From Palsa-295 sp963781105 (GTDB lineage Bacteria; Acidobacteriota; Terriglobia; Acidiferrales; UBA7541), in contig CAWAED010000003.1 of the NCBI GenBank assembly GCA_963781105.1, forward strand, positions 1-64,000: a DNA stretch of 64,000 nucleotides, given 5' to 3'. Both the position numbers and the translations under genes were made by a program. Positions 1-8,418 of the stretch are shown here, in pieces. The notes beneath the pieces were generated by a model, which was not told the origin of the DNA, made no database searches, and saw only the letters and a program-made list of their open reading frames with translations. Position 1 is the stretch's first letter; every line of letters begins with the position of its first letter.

Positions 1-582
1 CAGCACGGAAGAAAGCGACGTGGACGTTCGCGTCATTGCGGCGACGAATAAAGACTTCGCCAAGGAAATCGTTGAAGGTCGTTTCCAGAGACCTATTACC
101 GGCTCAGCGTGATTCCGATTCATCTTCCGCCGTTGCGCGAGCGTCGCGAGGATATTCCGCTGCTCGTGCGCTCCTTCCTGGACCGCTATTCGAAATCCAT
201 GGGGAAGAAGATCGAAGGCATCGAGCCAGAAGCGATGCGCCGTCTGGAAGTCTACGATTGGCCGGGCAATGTGCGTGAACTCGAAAATACCATCGAGCGC
301 GCCGTTGCTCTCGAGGGTTCCGCGCGCATCTCCGCCGAAGGCTTGCCCGCGCGCATCCGGGAACATTTTCAGGAAGCTGTTTCATCGCACCACTCCGGCA
401 ACGGCAACGGTTCCATCCTTCCCGAAGGCGGCATTAACCTCGAGATGCACATCCAGGATCTGGAGCGCTCTTTCCTGCTGGCCGCCATGGAGCGATCCGG
501 TGGAGTTCGCACCCGCGCCGCCGACACTCTAAAAATGTCGTACCGTTCCTTCCGGCACTACGCTAAAAAGTACGGAATATGA
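1..582 (+). CDS. Sigma-54-dependent response regulator, PilR/NtrC type (5' end outside window; frameshifted)
   Basis: This is the C-terminal part of a sigma-54 activator that would switch on RNA polymerase-sigma54 promoters. Visible parts are the end of the AAA+ domain (VRVIAATNKD at the window edge, then LPPLRERREDIPLL and WPGNVRELEN) and a Fis-type helix-turn-helix at the end (RTRAADTLKMSYRSFRHYAK). The reading frame changes: bases 2-85 read in one frame, and from about base 94 the conserved YYRLSVIP continues in another. Between the Phe codon at 83-85 and the Tyr codon at 94-96 only 8 bases replace the 12 that would code the usual Arg-Glu-Asp-Leu. The receiver domain and Walker motifs lie upstream of the window. 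It overlaps the next gene by 4 bases and sits 2.9 kb before sigma-54-type pilin genes, so a PilR role is likely but inferred. Confidence 0.85.
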
Positions 583-2933
583 CGCTTTCCAGCGTGGAGT
601 TGCTGGAGCCGGTCGCAGAAACCGCTGCTATCCCTTTGCCCGCCGCCAAAGTTCGTTTTCGCTACGGCCTCACGATATTTTGCGGCGCATTCCTTCTTTT
701 CCAGGTGCAGCTGATCCTGGGGAAGTACATCCTGCCGTGGTTCGGTGGCACGCCCGCGGTTTGGACGACTTGCATGCTGTTTTTTCAGCTGCTGCTGTTG
801 GGCGGATATCTGTACGCGCATCTGTTGTCCACAAAATTGAGTGCGAGGACGCAGACGGTTGTGCATGTCGCCGTGCTGGCGTTATCCGCACTGCTGTTGG
901 CGCTGGGAGCGCTTGCTTGGAAGTCGCCTCTTCTCCCTGGACCTTCCTGGCGGCCAAACTCTTCCGATTTCCCCATAGCACAGATATTGCGATTGCTGCT
1001 CGTAGCGGTAGGGCTGCCCTTTCTTTGCTTGAGCGCGAGTGGGCCATTGATGCAAAGCTGGTTTGGCCGGACGCATCCCGGGAAATCGCCTTATCGTCTG
1101 TATGCCCTTTCGAACATCGGTTCGCTGTTGGGTCTGCTGACCTATCCGTTTCTTGTCGAGCCGGGATTCCGCTTGCACACCCAGGCGTGGCTCTGGAGTG
1201 TGGGTTACATCGTCTTCTTCGCCGGGTTCATCGCTTGCGCAAAGGACATGAATGGACCCGGTGTTGTCGCCTCAGCCGTTGCGGAACCGGAACTCAAATC
1301 CGCGTCTTTGCCGTCCCGTGGTGTACAGCTGCTTTGGTTCTTGCTTCCCGCCATGGCCTCTTTGATGCTTCTGGCCACCACGAATCTCATGTGTCAGGAA
1401 GTGGCAGTCGTACCATTCCTCTGGGTTCTGCCGCTTGGCTTGTATCTCCTCAGCTTCATCATCTGCTTTGACAATCCCAAGTGGTACCGCCGCGAAATTT
1501 TCCAGGTGTTGCTGGGCGCCAGCTTTCCGATGGCTCTCATCGTGTTGTTGTCCCTGGACAATGCTCCCATCGTGCGGCAGGTCTGGATGCTCAGCCTGGT
1601 TCTGTTTGCCTGTTGCATGGTCTGCCACGGAGAGCTTGTCCGCCTGAAGCCCCATCCCAGATTCCTGACGCGCTTCTACCTTCTTATCTCGGCGGGGGGA
1701 GCTGCAGGAGGCATCTTTGTTGCTCTGATTGCGCCACAGATTTTCACCGGGTTTTGGGAGTTTCACTGTGGGTTGGTTGGCTGCGCGCTCCTCGCGATCG
1801 TGGCTCTCGCGCGGGACCATGAATCCTGGTGGTATTGCAATAAGACTTACGTAAGCAGCGCGATTCTTCTTGGATTGCTCCTCATGCCCGAGTTCATATC
1901 GCGACACGCCGGGCTCGCTATGATTCCGGTTACGATGTACCGCTGGCACTATTACCCGGTGCTGACGGTTCTGGCCGTGTGGGCCGGGTTAATCACCCTC
2001 CGCTACGGTAAGAGACAGCCGAAATATCAGCGGTTCAATACCGCGCAATTGGCATCTCTCGTTGTCGTGGCTGCGCTATCGGCTTCGTTGTACGCGCAAG
2101 TGCAGTTTGACAAATACCTAGCGATCCGCCGCGACCGGAATTTCTATTCGGCCGTCATGCTCAGAAGAAAAGGCGCAGGCCTCAAGTCCATCGAATTGCG
2201 GCACGGACAGACGAGCCACGGTTACCAGTTGTACGATCAGCCCAAGGAGCCGACCGCTTATTACACGCGCTATAGCGGCGTGGGACTCCTTCTGGATGGA
2301 CTCGCTGCGTGCCAGCAGCCCTGCCCGCACCGGTTCGGGATCGTCGGCATGGGCGTCGGAACCCTCGCCGTTTATGCGCGTCCCGGCGACGAAATGTGGT
2401 TTTACGAAATTAATCCCCAGGTGATCGCTTACTCGCTCGCCCCGCGTCCGTATTTCACGTTCATCAAGGACTCTCCGGCGAAAATTGTGGTTGTGCCGGG
2501 CGATGCGCGGCTTTCCCTCGAGCGCGAATTCAAGGAATCCGGTTCGCAGAATTTTGACGTGCTCGTCGTGGACGCTTTCAGCAGTGATGCCATCCCGGTC
2601 CATTTGCTCACGCAAGAAGCGCTGGAAATATATTTGGAACATTTGCGGGGGCCGGATTCCATCCTGGTCTTCCACATTTCCAACAAGATGTTGGACCTTA
2701 GCCCGGTTGTGGCCACGCTCGCCGCGCACAATCATCTGGCGGTCGCACGTCTTCATAATCGGCACAGCGCCGACCTAGGCGAACGCAGCGACTGGATCCT
2801 GCTGGCCAAGAATCCCAGCGCTTTGGCGTACGACTCGTTTCGCGCTCACGTCGACTCCATGCCGCCAGCGAATCCCAAACTCGTCTGGACCGACGACTAT
2901 AGCGACCTATTCGCCGTCTTGCGGCTTCGCTAA
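579..2933 (+). CDS. Multi-spanning membrane protein fused to a spermidine-synthase-like domain
   Basis: The protein has 784 residues. The first ~490 are mostly hydrophobic helices (about 12 candidate membrane segments); the last ~200 form a Rossmann methyltransferase-like fold of the spermidine synthase family. The glycine-rich nucleotide loop reads GIVGMGVGTLA, followed by an acidic strand end (FYEINP), PGDARLSLE and the family signature VVDAFSSDAIPVHLL. Such fused proteins are common in Acidobacteria and Deltaproteobacteria; whether they make polyamines or modify another molecule is not established. The ATG overlaps the stop of the upstream regulator (ATGA), suggesting translational coupling. 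A hairpin with ten Ts follows. Its position between a PilR-like regulator and pilA is notable. Confidence 0.85.
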   Translation: MTLSSVELLEPVAETAAIPLPAAKVRFRYGLTIFCGAFLLFQVQLILGKYILPWFGGTPAVWTTCMLFFQLLLLGGYLYAHLLSTKLSARTQTVVHVAVLALSALLLALGALAWKSPLLPGPSWRPNSSDFPIAQILRLLLVAVGLPFLCLSASGPLMQSWFGRTHPGKSPYRLYALSNIGSLLGLLTYPFLVEPGFRLHTQAWLWSVGYIVFFAGFIACAKDMNGPGVVASAVAEPELKSASLPSRGVQLLWFLLPAMASLMLLATTNLMCQEVAVVPFLWVLPLGLYLLSFIICFDNPKWYRREIFQVLLGASFPMALIVLLSLDNAPIVRQVWMLSLVLFACCMVCHGELVRLKPHPRFLTRFYLLISAGGAAGGIFVALIAPQIFTGFWEFHCGLVGCALLAIVALARDHESWWYCNKTYVSSAILLGLLLMPEFISRHAGLAMIPVTMYRWHYYPVLTVLAVWAGLITLRYGKRQPKYQRFNTAQLASLVVVAALSASLYAQVQFDKYLAIRRDRNFYSAVMLRRKGAGLKSIELRHGQTSHGYQLYDQPKEPTAYYTRYSGVGLLLDGLAACQQPCPHRFGIVGMGVGTLAVYARPGDEMWFYEINPQVIAYSLAPRPYFTFIKDSPAKIVVVPGDARLSLEREFKESGSQNFDVLVVDAFSSDAIPVHLLTQEALEIYLEHLRGPDSILVFHISNKMLDLSPVVATLAAHNHLAVARLHNRHSADLGERSDWILLAKNPSALAYDSFRAHVDSMPPANPKLVWTDDYSDLFAVLRLR

Positions 2934-2944
2934 GGTACGCCACT

Positions 2945-2985
2945 GCGGGTGCTCCTGCACGACGCCGCCCGCCGGTTTTTTTTTT
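2945..2985 (+). terminator. Probable intrinsic terminator after the spermidine-synthase-like gene
   Basis: GCGGG at 2945-2949 can pair with CCCGC at 2968-2972, with a small inner GTGC/GCAC stem, followed by a run of ten Ts at 2976-2985. The stem is imperfect, but the T run and the position 12 bases after the stop codon support termination. Confidence 0.55.
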
Positions 2986-3080
2986 CGAGCAGTACATTAA
3001 GTCAGATACGCGTCCGTTTATGCTGCGCACGAACGTACGCTACATGGATTGATGTGAGCAGCGCCGGAACTGAAGCTCCG

Positions 3081-3122
3081 CGAGGGAGGAAGCCGTCGGC
3101 TTCCTCCCTCGTTTTTCTTTTT
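3081..3122 (+). terminator. Strong intrinsic terminator standing alone before pilA
   Basis: A perfect 14-bp stem (3081-3094 with 3098-3111, three-base loop) is followed by TTTTTCTTTTT. It lies about 150 bases after the upstream gene, which already has its own likely terminator, and 350 bases before pilA. It may end a short untranslated transcript or insulate pilA from read-through. No T run exists on the other strand, so it acts only rightward. Confidence 0.85.
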
Positions 3123-3390
3123 GGGCTACCGGCGCTTCTAACCTAGATGCTCACAGAGAGCACAACTCGCACCCAGCCGTGCCTGCAAATGGGCGTTTTC
3201 GACCCTGACCGATATGCCATCGCCATTGACTGTTTCAGTCGCAGATGACCGCCGCAAAATGTCACTTTTTGAGAATCGGACCATGTGGTGTGTGTTGCGG
3301 CTAACGCACCAAACCCCGCGAGCGTCTGTATGTATGTGAAAGCGGGAGGTATAATGCATTGTGCCATAACGGTAAACCGCCGCCCGCACT

Positions 3391-3406
3391 TGGTATGTCC
3401 CGTGCA
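3391..3406 (+). promoter_or_regulatory. Sigma-54 (-24/-12) promoter of pilA
   Basis: TGGTATGTCCCGTGCA matches the sigma-54 consensus TGGYAYRNNNNTTGCA at all but one specified base. The invariant GG (3392-3393) and GC (3404-3405) are exactly 10 bases apart. A start about 12 bases downstream of the GC would give a leader near 55 bases to the pilin ATG at 3473. A sigma-54 activator is encoded just upstream, as in PilR-controlled pilin genes. Confidence 0.8.
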
Positions 3407-3472
3407 GTTATGGCAGCGTACCCCGCCAGAGGGATACGACGCAAAATGAGACATCCGATCCAAGGAGAGAAA

Positions 3473-4009
3473 ATGAATAAGAAACAGAAGGGTTTTTCGT
3501 TGATCGAGTTGTTGATCGTCGTGGCGATTATTTTGATTATCGCGGCGATCGCGATTCCGAACCTGCTTCGCGCCAAGATTGCGGCGAACCAGTCTGCCGC
3601 GGTCGGCACGCTCCGTACGATTTCATCGGCCGAGGAAACCTTCTCGTCCACGTACAGCGACGGCTTCACGCTCACCCAGGCTCAATTGGGCGGCGCGGCC
3701 GGTGCGGCTGGGACTTGCGCTGCTGCTCACTTGATCGACGAAGTGCTCGGCAACGACCCGGCCACCAAGAGCGGTTACCTGTTTACGTTCGCTAACAACG
3801 GTATCGCAGCCCTGACCACGGGTATTCCCGCGGCCTGCGGCGGTTCTGGCGACACCGGCTTTTCGGTTACTGCGGCTCCGATCTCTTTGTCGACCGGTAC
3901 CGCGGCATACTGCATTGATGAGACGGGCGTCGTGCGCGTTGACTCAGCAGCTACAGTCGGCGAAGTCATGAACCCTTGCTCGACGTCGGGCAAGCCTCCT
4001 CTGCAGTAA
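3473..4009 (+). CDS. pilA: Type IV major pilin, first of two tandem copies
   Basis: A 178-residue type IVa prepilin. The leader MNKKQKG is cut before Phe by prepilin peptidase; the mature end FSLIELLIVVAIILIIAA carries Glu5 and the hydrophobic assembly helix. The globular part holds four cysteines that also occur in the second copy (in GTC, AAC, YCID and PCST), consistent with two disulfides. The start was set at 3473 because AAGGAGA lies 5 bases upstream; frames open further upstream but lack such a site. It follows a sigma-54 promoter at 3391 and is separated from the next pilin by a GC-rich hairpin with a T run. This is probably the main pilus subunit. Confidence 0.95.
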   Translation: MNKKQKGFSLIELLIVVAIILIIAAIAIPNLLRAKIAANQSAAVGTLRTISSAEETFSSTYSDGFTLTQAQLGGAAGAAGTCAAAHLIDEVLGNDPATKSGYLFTFANNGIAALTTGIPAACGGSGDTGFSVTAAPISLSTGTAAYCIDETGVVRVDSAATVGEVMNPCSTSGKPPLQ

Positions 4010-4022
4010 GGTTGTGAAATCA

Positions 4023-4054
4023 GGGGGGAGTCATCGGCTCCCCCCTTCTTTTTT
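4023..4054 (+). terminator. Hairpin terminator or attenuator between the two pilin genes
   Basis: GGGGGGAG (4023-4030) pairs perfectly with CTCCCCCC (4038-4045) around a seven-base loop, followed by TTCTTTTTT. Placed 13 bases after the first pilin stop and 26 bases before the second pilin ATG, it should lower expression of the second copy relative to the first. Confidence 0.75.
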
Positions 4055-4079
4055 GCGAGACAAGCGGTGCCTGAGGAAA

Positions 4080-4640
4080 ATGTTGAATAAAAATCACAAC
4101 TCGGATGGATGGAAGAACCGGAAGCGCGGGTTTTCCCTGATCGAACTCCTGATCGTAGTCGCCATCATCCTGATCATCGCGGCAATCGCGATACCCAACC
4201 TGCTCCGCGCCAAGATTTCCGCCAATCAGGGTGCCGCGGTTCAGGCCCTGCGCACCATGACTTCCGCCGAGCAGACTTTCTCGTCCACGTTCAGCGATGG
4301 ATTCACGACGACGCTGACGCAGCTGGGCGGGCCGGTCGGTTCTACCGGTTGCACCAATGCCGGTCTGATCGATGAAGTGCTTTCGACTCCGCCTTTCCAG
4401 AAGGGCGGCTATAAATATACGTTCACGCCAAATGGCGTGCTCTCGTTGACGTCGGGCGTTCCAGTGGCCTGCGGCGCGTCGGGAGATTCAGGATATTCAA
4501 TCAGTGCCACGCCGGTGGCACTGGGTACTACCGGAACGGCGAGCTACTGTGTGGATGAGACGGGCGTGATTCGCTTCAATGCCACGGGAGTGCTTATACC
4601 TGCGCCATGCTCCAACTCCGGCTTTCCTCCGCTGCAGTAA
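4080..4640 (+). CDS. Type IV pilin, second tandem copy
   Basis: A 186-residue prepilin paralogous to the preceding gene. Its leader is longer (17 residues before the cut: MLNKNHNSDGWKNRKRG), then FSLIELLIVVAIILIIAA with Glu5. The N-terminal ~75 mature residues and the region TGVxR near the end are almost the same as in copy one, and four cysteines are kept; the middle is more divergent. ATG 4080 was chosen for the GAGG four bases upstream; an in-frame codon at 4014 would add 22 residues that look unlike a pilin leader. It may be a minor or alternate pilin. No sigma-54 element was found between the copies, so read-through past the 4023 hairpin probably supplies it. Confidence 0.9.
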   Translation: MLNKNHNSDGWKNRKRGFSLIELLIVVAIILIIAAIAIPNLLRAKISANQGAAVQALRTMTSAEQTFSSTFSDGFTTTLTQLGGPVGSTGCTNAGLIDEVLSTPPFQKGGYKYTFTPNGVLSLTSGVPVACGASGDSGYSISATPVALGTTGTASYCVDETGVIRFNATGVLIPAPCSNSGFPPLQ

Positions 4641-4741
4641 TCGCGGTTAGTTCGCGGGCAAAAACTTTACTAATTGCCGTAATGGCGGTGCTGCAGAAAA
4701 GTTTGCACTCGCTCTCTCCTGCTTCTTGCTAATCTAATTCC

Positions 4742-5437
4742 ATGATTGCTTTGATTCTCTTGCTTGCGGCGATGCCCTTTGCCCCGGCTTCGGCGCCTGA
4801 CGCGAAACTGGCCGTGCGCGCTTTGGAGTCGCGCTACCACCACGCCGCCACTTTGAAAGCCGCATTTTACGAGCGCTATTCCGACGGCAACGGCGGGCTG
4901 TCTGCGGAATCCGGCACGGTTTATTTCTCGCGCCCGGGACGTATGCGTTGGGAATACGAATCGCCGGAGCAGAAGCTCTTTATCGTGGACGGCACCAACG
5001 TCTGGTTTTACGTCCCCGCCGATCGCACGGCCAGCCGCGCCAAAGTGAAGGATAGTTCGGACTGGCGCACGCCGCTCGCGCTGCTCACGGGGAAAACGGA
5101 CTTTTCACGCCTTTGCCGCACGATTGATGTGGTGGATGCCGCGAAGGATGGCAACCCCGACGACCGTGCCCTGCGCGCTGAAGATACGATGCTACGCTGC
5201 GTTCCGCGCAATGAATCCCCGAGCACCGACGGCGAAGTAAGCGAAGTCCTGATCGAGTCCGATAGAGAAGCGCACCTTGTGCGCTTGCTAATCCGGCAAC
5301 CGGGAAATCTTGAGACCGAGTTCCGTTTCGCTAACTGGGAGGAGAATCTTCCGATTGCCGAAGCGAAATTTCATTTTGAGGTTCCGGCCCATGTCGCTGT
5401 GGTGGATGAATCCGAGCTGGCGGGTTCTATCCACTGA
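4742..5437 (+). CDS. LolA-like periplasmic lipoprotein carrier protein
   Basis: A 231-residue exported protein. Residues 1-18 form a signal peptide ending in ASA; the rest resembles the LolA/LolB half-barrel family: LESRYHHAATLKAAFYERY, then SGTVYFSRPGRMRWEYESPEQKLFIVDG, the most conserved stretch of LolA. LolA carries lipoproteins across the periplasm to the outer membrane. Pairing with pilin genes is unusual for a housekeeping LolA, so it could serve pilus-related lipoproteins; that is inference. It lies 101 bases after the second pilin with no obvious terminator between them. Confidence 0.8.
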   Translation: MIALILLLAAMPFAPASAPDAKLAVRALESRYHHAATLKAAFYERYSDGNGGLSAESGTVYFSRPGRMRWEYESPEQKLFIVDGTNVWFYVPADRTASRAKVKDSSDWRTPLALLTGKTDFSRLCRTIDVVDAAKDGNPDDRALRAEDTMLRCVPRNESPSTDGEVSEVLIESDREAHLVRLLIRQPGNLETEFRFANWEENLPIAEAKFHFEVPAHVAVVDESELAGSIH

Positions 5438-5562
5438 TGAGTGCTTGAAATTAAAGAGTGATGTTACATTACGAACCCGCCCCCGCACGCGCCGATTAGC
5501 GTTCTAAGGGATATGCTAAACTTTAATCAAGACGTCCCAAGAGGTGGGCCGTCTATACCCTC

Positions 5563-6774
5563 GTGGGCCAGTATGTATGTAAAGTCGGAGATATGTCCGG
5601 CCGCGTCTTCCAACAACTGGAGACGGCTCAGACCGAGGGGGAAGTCCGCCAGAAGCTCGCGGAGCGCGGTTTTCACGTCTTTTCGGTCAAGAATGAGTTC
5701 AATATCCTCGCGCAGTTCAGCGGCGCGACCCGCGCTCGCAAGATCCTCACCAACGATTTCCTCATCTTCAACCAGCAATTCAACACCCTGATCAAGGCCG
5801 GCCTGCCAATTTTGAAGGCCTTGGACTTGCTCGCCGAACGCGCCGCCGCGCCGCGCCTGCGGCCGGTATTGCAGGACGTTCGCCAGCGCGTACGCGATGG
5901 CGCCTTATTGTCGGAAGCGCTTGAAGCTCAAGGCTCCTTTCCCCCTGTTTACGTCACCGCGATCACTGCCGGCGAACGCAGCGGAAACCTTACCGGGGTT
6001 CTTGAGCAATATATTTCTTATCTACGAGTGAGCACCGGATTCCGCAAAGGGCTCATCACCGCGCTGATTTATCCTTCTATCCTGGTGGTTGCAGTGATTG
6101 TGACTCTCATGTACCTGATCACCTATGCCATGCCGCAGTTCGCAAAATTGTACTCGGACCTGGGAATCAAGTTGCCCGCTATAACGCAATTCATGCTGTC
6201 TCTGTCGGTGCCGCTGCGCGATTATTTCTTGTTAGTGTTCGCGGTAGCTGTGGTGGCTGCCATCGCAATTTTTCTTTGGACGCGCTCGGACCAGGGCGCT
6301 CTCGCCATTGACCGCCTGAAACCCAAGATTCCAGTCTTCGGCGATATCTGGCTGAAATCCCAAATCGCACAATTCGTGCGCACGCTTTCGACGCTGCTTG
6401 CCGGCGGTACGCCGCTGGTGGCGGGCCTGGAGACCTCGTCGCAGGCCATCGGCAGCCGTTTGATCGCAACTTCGGTGCAAGGCGCTGGTGCGCGCGTGCG
6501 TGAAGGCCGCACTCTGCACGAAAGTTTAGCGGAAACCCGGCTGGTACCTGACTTGGCTCTGGAAATGATTGAAGTCGGCGAAGCGTCTGGCGCGCTCGCC
6601 GCCATGCTCACCAGCGTTGCCGAATTCTACGAAGAAGAAGTCAGCACTCGCTTGCAGCGCACTCTCATCTGGGTTTCGCCCGCCATTTTGGTGGTCATGG
6701 CGGTTGTGGTAGGCTCTATTTTGATATCCCTTTATCTTCCGCTGTTTTCCCTCCAAGTGGGTTCCGGGGGTTAG
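5563..6774 (+). CDS. pilC: Type IV pilus inner-membrane platform protein PilC
   Basis: A 403-residue GspF/PilC family protein with two repeated GspF domains, about residues 65-190 and 270-395, and three strong membrane helices near residues 168-192, 218-240 and 368-395. The typical motif FNQQFNTLIKAGLPILKALDLL opens the first domain, and LSTLLAGGTPLVAGLE the second. The N-terminal stretch (YVCKVGDMSGRV) matches the start of acidobacterial PilC, which supports GTG 5563 over ATG 5593. The ribosome site is weak. PilC links the PilB/PilT motors to the growing pilus. The next gene begins within about 12 bases. Confidence 0.92.
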   Translation: MGQYVCKVGDMSGRVFQQLETAQTEGEVRQKLAERGFHVFSVKNEFNILAQFSGATRARKILTNDFLIFNQQFNTLIKAGLPILKALDLLAERAAAPRLRPVLQDVRQRVRDGALLSEALEAQGSFPPVYVTAITAGERSGNLTGVLEQYISYLRVSTGFRKGLITALIYPSILVVAVIVTLMYLITYAMPQFAKLYSDLGIKLPAITQFMLSLSVPLRDYFLLVFAVAVVAAIAIFLWTRSDQGALAIDRLKPKIPVFGDIWLKSQIAQFVRTLSTLLAGGTPLVAGLETSSQAIGSRLIATSVQGAGARVREGRTLHESLAETRLVPDLALEMIEVGEASGALAAMLTSVAEFYEEEVSTRLQRTLIWVSPAILVVMAVVVGSILISLYLPLFSLQVGSGG

Positions 6775-6786
6775 GATTTGGGTTCC

Positions 6787-8418
6787 ATGGCTACACCTAC
6801 GAACAATCCGGTCGTTCCAGGACTGCCGAACGAAGGTGCCGAGCGCGATCAGGCTCGCCGGCTCGCCGAACGCTATCGCTGTCCCTTCGTGGATTTGCGC
6901 GAACAGCGCATTGATCCGGACCTTTTCCGCAGTATTCCAGCCGAATTGATGTTCCGCTATAAATTCGTGCCGCTCGAGGCGCATGACACCACGCTGATGG
7001 TGGCCATGGCCGATCCCAGCCAATTGCAGCTCACCGACGAGCTCTCATTGCTGCTAGGGAAGCGCCTGCAGATCCGCGTCGCGACCACTTCTCAGATTGA
7101 CGATCTGCTGAAACGCACCGAACAATCTCAGCGCGTGCTGGATCAAGCCACGGAAGGATTCACGCTGCAAGTCGTCGGCGACGAAGAAGACAGCGAAGAA
7201 AATATTTCGATGGATAAGCTCACGCGCGATTCTGGCGTGAGCCCCGTCGTTCGCCTGGTGGACACCGTAATCTTCACTGCGCTCGAGCGCCGAGCGAGTG
7301 ACATCCACATCGAAACGCGCAATACCGAAGTGGTGGTGAAATACCGCATTGACGGTGTGCTGCAATACGCCATGCAGCCGCTTGCCAAGGAATGGCACGC
7401 CACGATTCTTTCGCGCATCAAGGTAATGAGCGAACTCGATATCGCCGAGCGCCGCGTCCCGCAGGACGGCCGCTTCCGCGTGCGTTACAAAGGCCGCTTC
7501 GTGGACTTCCGCGTTTCGATCATGCCTTCGGTCCACGGCGAAGACGCCGTTTTGCGCGTCCTCGACAAAGAGACGCTGAGCGAAAAATTCCGCAACTTGA
7601 CGCTGGACGTCGTCGGCTTCGACGGGCCGGACAAAACGCGCTTCCGCCGTTACATTCAGGAACCGTACGGCATGGTGCTGGTCACCGGACCAACTGGCTC
7701 GGGAAAGACCACCACGCTCTACGCCGCCATCAACGAGATCAAGAACGACGAAGATAAAATCATCACCATCGAAGACCCGGTCGAATATCAAGTCCGCGGA
7801 ATCACGCAAATTCCGGTGAACGAAAAGAAGGGCCTCACGTTCGCTCGAGGGCTTCGTTCGATTCTGCGTCACGATCCCGACAAGATCATGGTCGGCGAAA
7901 TTCGCGACCAGGAAACCGCGCAAATCGCCATCAACTCCGCTCTTACCGGCCATTTGGTTTTCACCACCGTCCACGCCAATAACGTGACGGACGTCATCGG
8001 CCGCTTCATCAACATGGGTGTCGAGCCCTACAATTTCGTTTCCGCGCTGAACTGCATCATGGCGCAACGCCTGGTCCGCGTGATCTGCGAAAATTGCAAG
8101 AAGCCAGTGCAGTACACGCCGGAAGCCCTGAAAGAATCAGGCTTGGACCCGTCGGAGTGGATGCAGGTGCCCTTCTACGAAGGCACCGGATGCCTGGAAT
8201 GCTCGGGCAGCGGCTACCGCGGCCGTTCGGCGATCACCGAGCTGCTCGATCTCTCCGACCACATTCGCGAAATGATCATCAATCGCCGGCCGACTTCGGA
8301 AATCAAGCGCGTGGCGCGGGAAGAAGGTATGTCGTTCCTGCGCGATTCCGGCCTAGCGAAAGTTCGCAGCGGCACCACCACGCTGCGTGAAATCAACAAG
8401 GTGACGTTCCTTGACTAG
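6787..8418 (+). CDS. pilB: Type IV pilus extension ATPase PilB
   Basis: A 543-residue GspE/PilB motor. The N-terminal MshEN-type domain spans roughly residues 20-140. Walker A (GPTGSGKTTTLYA) is near residue 299, followed by the Asp box (IITIEDPVEYQV), Walker B (DKIMVGEIRDQETA) and the His box (GHLVFTTVHAN). Cysteine pairs CENC and CLEC near residues 435 and 468 match the zinc-binding site of PilB/GspE. ATG 6787 is preferred to TTG 6778 because AGGA at 6773-6776 is correctly spaced for it. Hydrolysis of ATP drives pilin addition. It overlaps pilM by 8 bases. Confidence 0.95.
   Translation: MATPTNNPVVPGLPNEGAERDQARRLAERYRCPFVDLREQRIDPDLFRSIPAELMFRYKFVPLEAHDTTLMVAMADPSQLQLTDELSLLLGKRLQIRVATTSQIDDLLKRTEQSQRVLDQATEGFTLQVVGDEEDSEENISMDKLTRDSGVSPVVRLVDTVIFTALERRASDIHIETRNTEVVVKYRIDGVLQYAMQPLAKEWHATILSRIKVMSELDIAERRVPQDGRFRVRYKGRFVDFRVSIMPSVHGEDAVLRVLDKETLSEKFRNLTLDVVGFDGPDKTRFRRYIQEPYGMVLVTGPTGSGKTTTLYAAINEIKNDEDKIITIEDPVEYQVRGITQIPVNEKKGLTFARGLRSILRHDPDKIMVGEIRDQETAQIAINSALTGHLVFTTVHANNVTDVIGRFINMGVEPYNFVSALNCIMAQRLVRVICENCKKPVQYTPEALKESGLDPSEWMQVPFYEGTGCLECSGSGYRGRSAITELLDLSDHIREMIINRRPTSEIKRVAREEGMSFLRDSGLAKVRSGTTTLREINKVTFLD

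Noticed and set aside
3286..3298. TGG...TTGC upstream of pilA as another sigma-54 site
   Set aside because: The GG-to-GC spacing is 8 bases rather than 10, so it cannot be a functional -24/-12 element; the site at 3391 fits.
7054..8067. 337-codon minus-strand open frame
   Set aside because: It lies opposite pilB and has no recognisable motif.
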